DNA of 7,391 nucleotides, from the NCBI GenBank assembly GCA_021798655.1, contig JAJZFE010000411.1, forward strand, positions 1 to 7,391, read 5' to 3'. The notes beneath the pieces were generated by a model. It saw only the letters and a list, made by a program, of their open reading frames with translations. It did not search any database and was not told where the DNA came from. The stretch comes from Acidobacteriota bacterium (GTDB taxonomy: Bacteria > Acidobacteriota > Terriglobia > Terriglobales > Acidobacteriaceae). The position numbers and the translations under genes are program-made. Below are positions 6,074 through 7,391 of the stretch, piece after piece; position 1 is the stretch's first letter, and each line of letters opens with the position of its first letter.

Positions 6074-7391
6074 CTACGACTGTGCGCTGGCCGCAGGCTC
6101 CGTGCTCATCGGCAGGGTGATGCGGATCACGGTGCCGTGGCGGACAGGATCGGTGGAGCTGCGCAGTTGCAGCTTCCCGCGCTGCTCCTCCACCATGCCG
6201 CGCGTGACCCACAGGCCGAGCCCGGTGCCGCGCTCGCCCTTCGTGGTGAAGAAGGGCTCGAAGACGCAGGCCATGTTCGCCGCATCGATGCCGTGGCCGT
6301 CGTCGGCGACCAGCACCGCGATGTGGTCGCCAAGGATGTACGCGCGGAGATGGATGGTGCCGCCGCCCGAGGTCATCGCCTCCAGCGCGTTCGCCACGAG
6401 GTTCGCAAAGACCTGGCGCAGGCTTGGGTCATAGTGCGCGTTCTCGATGCCGCTGGCGTAGCGCGTGCGCAGCTCGACGTGCAGCTGCGTCGCGCGCGAG
6501 GCGAACAGCTGCACCACTTCATCGAGCATCGCGCGCAGGTTCAACGTACGGCCCGGCACCTTGCGATAGAAGCTCAGCGTGGAGCGCGTGATATGCCCCA
6601 CGCGTTCCAGCTCGCGCGCACCGATGGCCAGCAGCTCCTGGGCCTGCGTCGTCATCGTCTGATCCTGCAGCAGGAAGAAGATGTTGGTCAGCGCTTCGAG
6701 CGGATTGTTGATCTCATGCGCGAGCGTATTCGCCATGCGGCCTGCGGCGGCGAGGCGCTCGGAGTTGATCAGCCGCTGCATCAGGTCTGCCGTCTCCTGC
6801 TCGGCGACCTTGCGCGCGGAGATGTCTTCCACCACCCACAGCACCGTTGTGGAGGAGACGCCGGGGATATCGCCATCGTGCGTGAGCATGGAGACGGTGA
6901 GTTGCGCGGGCAGCGTGCTGCCGTCGGAGCAGACGATGGTGCGCTCCACGCGATAGCCGACGCGCTTGCCGGCGAGCAGCTCGGCATACAGCTCGGCGTC
7001 GATATCGTTCTCGGCCGCCAGCAGGAAGTCGTGCAGGCGCATGTCCAGCAATGTGTCCAGCGGCGCGTTGAGGCACTCGGCGAGGCGCTGATTCACGAGC
7101 AGGAAGTGGCCCTCCGGCGAGGTGTGTGCCATGCCGACGGCGGCCTGGTTGAAGGTGGCACTGAAGCGCTGCTGGGCAAGCCGCAGCTCGGCTTCGGTAC
7201 GCAACCGTTCGCGGCGACGCTCTGCATCGGCAAGCTCGCGCTCGATGGCCGGGAGCAACCGCTCCAGGTGGCCCTTCAGAACATAATCGTGTGCGCCGGC
7301 GCGCATGGCGCTGACTGCCGACACCTCATCGATGGTGCCCGAGACGATGATGAAGGGAATGTCGGAGCCGCGCCGCTGGATGATGCTCAAC
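6074..7391 (-). CDS. Receiver-PAS-histidine kinase, N-terminus outside the window
   Basis: This is the C-terminal part (at least 438 codons) of a two-component sensor kinase; the frame is open to the window edge and the TTG at the edge is not a credible start. In residues from the edge, 1-55 are the end of a receiver domain, with PFIIVSGT (conserved Ser17 and Thr19) and Lys39 in DYVLKG; the phospho-acceptor Asp lies outside. A charged helix at 45-73 is probably coiled coil. A PAS domain covers ~74-192. The HisKA helix pair is at ~205-275, with the phosphorylated His225 in LAHEINNP, a form typical of HPK4-type kinases. The HATPase domain (~285-427) has its N box at Asn330 and Asn334, G1 at Asp363/Gly365/Gly367 (DDGHG), FEPFFTTK, and G2 at 388-393 (GTGLGL). 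No membrane segment is seen, so it is probably cytoplasmic and controlled through its receiver and PAS domains. The signal and the partner regulator are unknown. It may be co-transcribed with the DUF2237 gene. Confidence 0.93.
   Translation of the reverse strand, partial: LSIIQRRGSDIPFIIVSGTIDEVSAVSAMRAGAHDYVLKGHLERLLPAIERELADAERRRERLRTEAELRLAQQRFSATFNQAAVGMAHTSPEGHFLLVNQRLAECLNAPLDTLLDMRLHDFLLAAENDIDAELYAELLAGKRVGYRVERTIVCSDGSTLPAQLTVSMLTHDGDIPGVSSTTVLWVVEDISARKVAEQETADLMQRLINSERLAAAGRMANTLAHEINNPLEALTNIFFLLQDQTMTTQAQELLAIGARELERVGHITRSTLSFYRKVPGRTLNLRAMLDEVVQLFASRATQLHVELRTRYASGIENAHYDPSLRQVFANLVANALEAMTSGGGTIHLRAYILGDHIAVLVADDGHGIDAANMACVFEPFFTTKGERGTGLGLWVTRGMVEEQRGKLQLRSSTDPVRHGTVIRITLPMSTEPAASAQS

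Noticed and set aside
6027..6212. N-terminal extension of the DUF2237 protein to 6212
   Set aside because: It would overlap the 3' end of the kinase gene in another frame and gives a His/Arg/Ala-rich sequence unlike the family.
5502..6434. A 310-codon open frame on the plus strand across the DUF2237 gene and the kinase 3' end
   Set aside because: It spans two genes with clear family motifs on the opposite strand and its own translation has no recognisable domain.

Overview
The window looks like chromosomal DNA from a high-GC member of the Acidobacteriota, most likely the Terriglobia (Terriglobus, Granulicella or Edaphobacter type). The main reasons are a very large Oar-like TonB-dependent receptor with an N-terminal carboxypeptidase-regulatory-like domain, a family strongly expanded in that group, and short repeats in the intergenic DNA. 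The assignment is inferred from protein character; no marker gene is present.

Layout. Positions 1-498 hold no convincing gene. They carry three kinds of repeat (degenerate 29-nt units, a 35-nt element and a 7-nt tract), followed by a short leader for the first gene. A membrane-anchored HtrA/Deg-type serine protease with one PDZ domain lies on the plus strand at 499-1713 and ends in a strong hairpin at 1728-1768. It converges on a minus-strand TonB-dependent receptor at 1901-5272. The 187 bp between their stop codons also contain an 86-bp nested inverted repeat whose core is a second copy of the 35-nt element. Upstream of the receptor, 5273-5627 is non-coding and may hold its promoter. Next, on the minus strand, are a small cysteine-rich DUF2237 protein (5628-6026) and, 47 bp before it, the C-terminal 438 codons of a receiver-PAS-histidine kinase (6074 to the window edge).

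How the genes relate. Nothing shows that these genes form one pathway. The protease is an envelope quality-control enzyme and the receptor an outer-membrane protein, so both act at the envelope, but they are convergent and not co-transcribed. The kinase and the DUF2237 gene are collinear and close enough to share a transcript, although a -10-like hexamer just before the DUF2237 start suggests it may also have its own, possibly leaderless, promoter.

No CRISPR array, transposase, phage gene, defence system, tRNA or rRNA was seen. The genes belong to known families; the least explained material is the repeat DNA on both sides of the protease gene.
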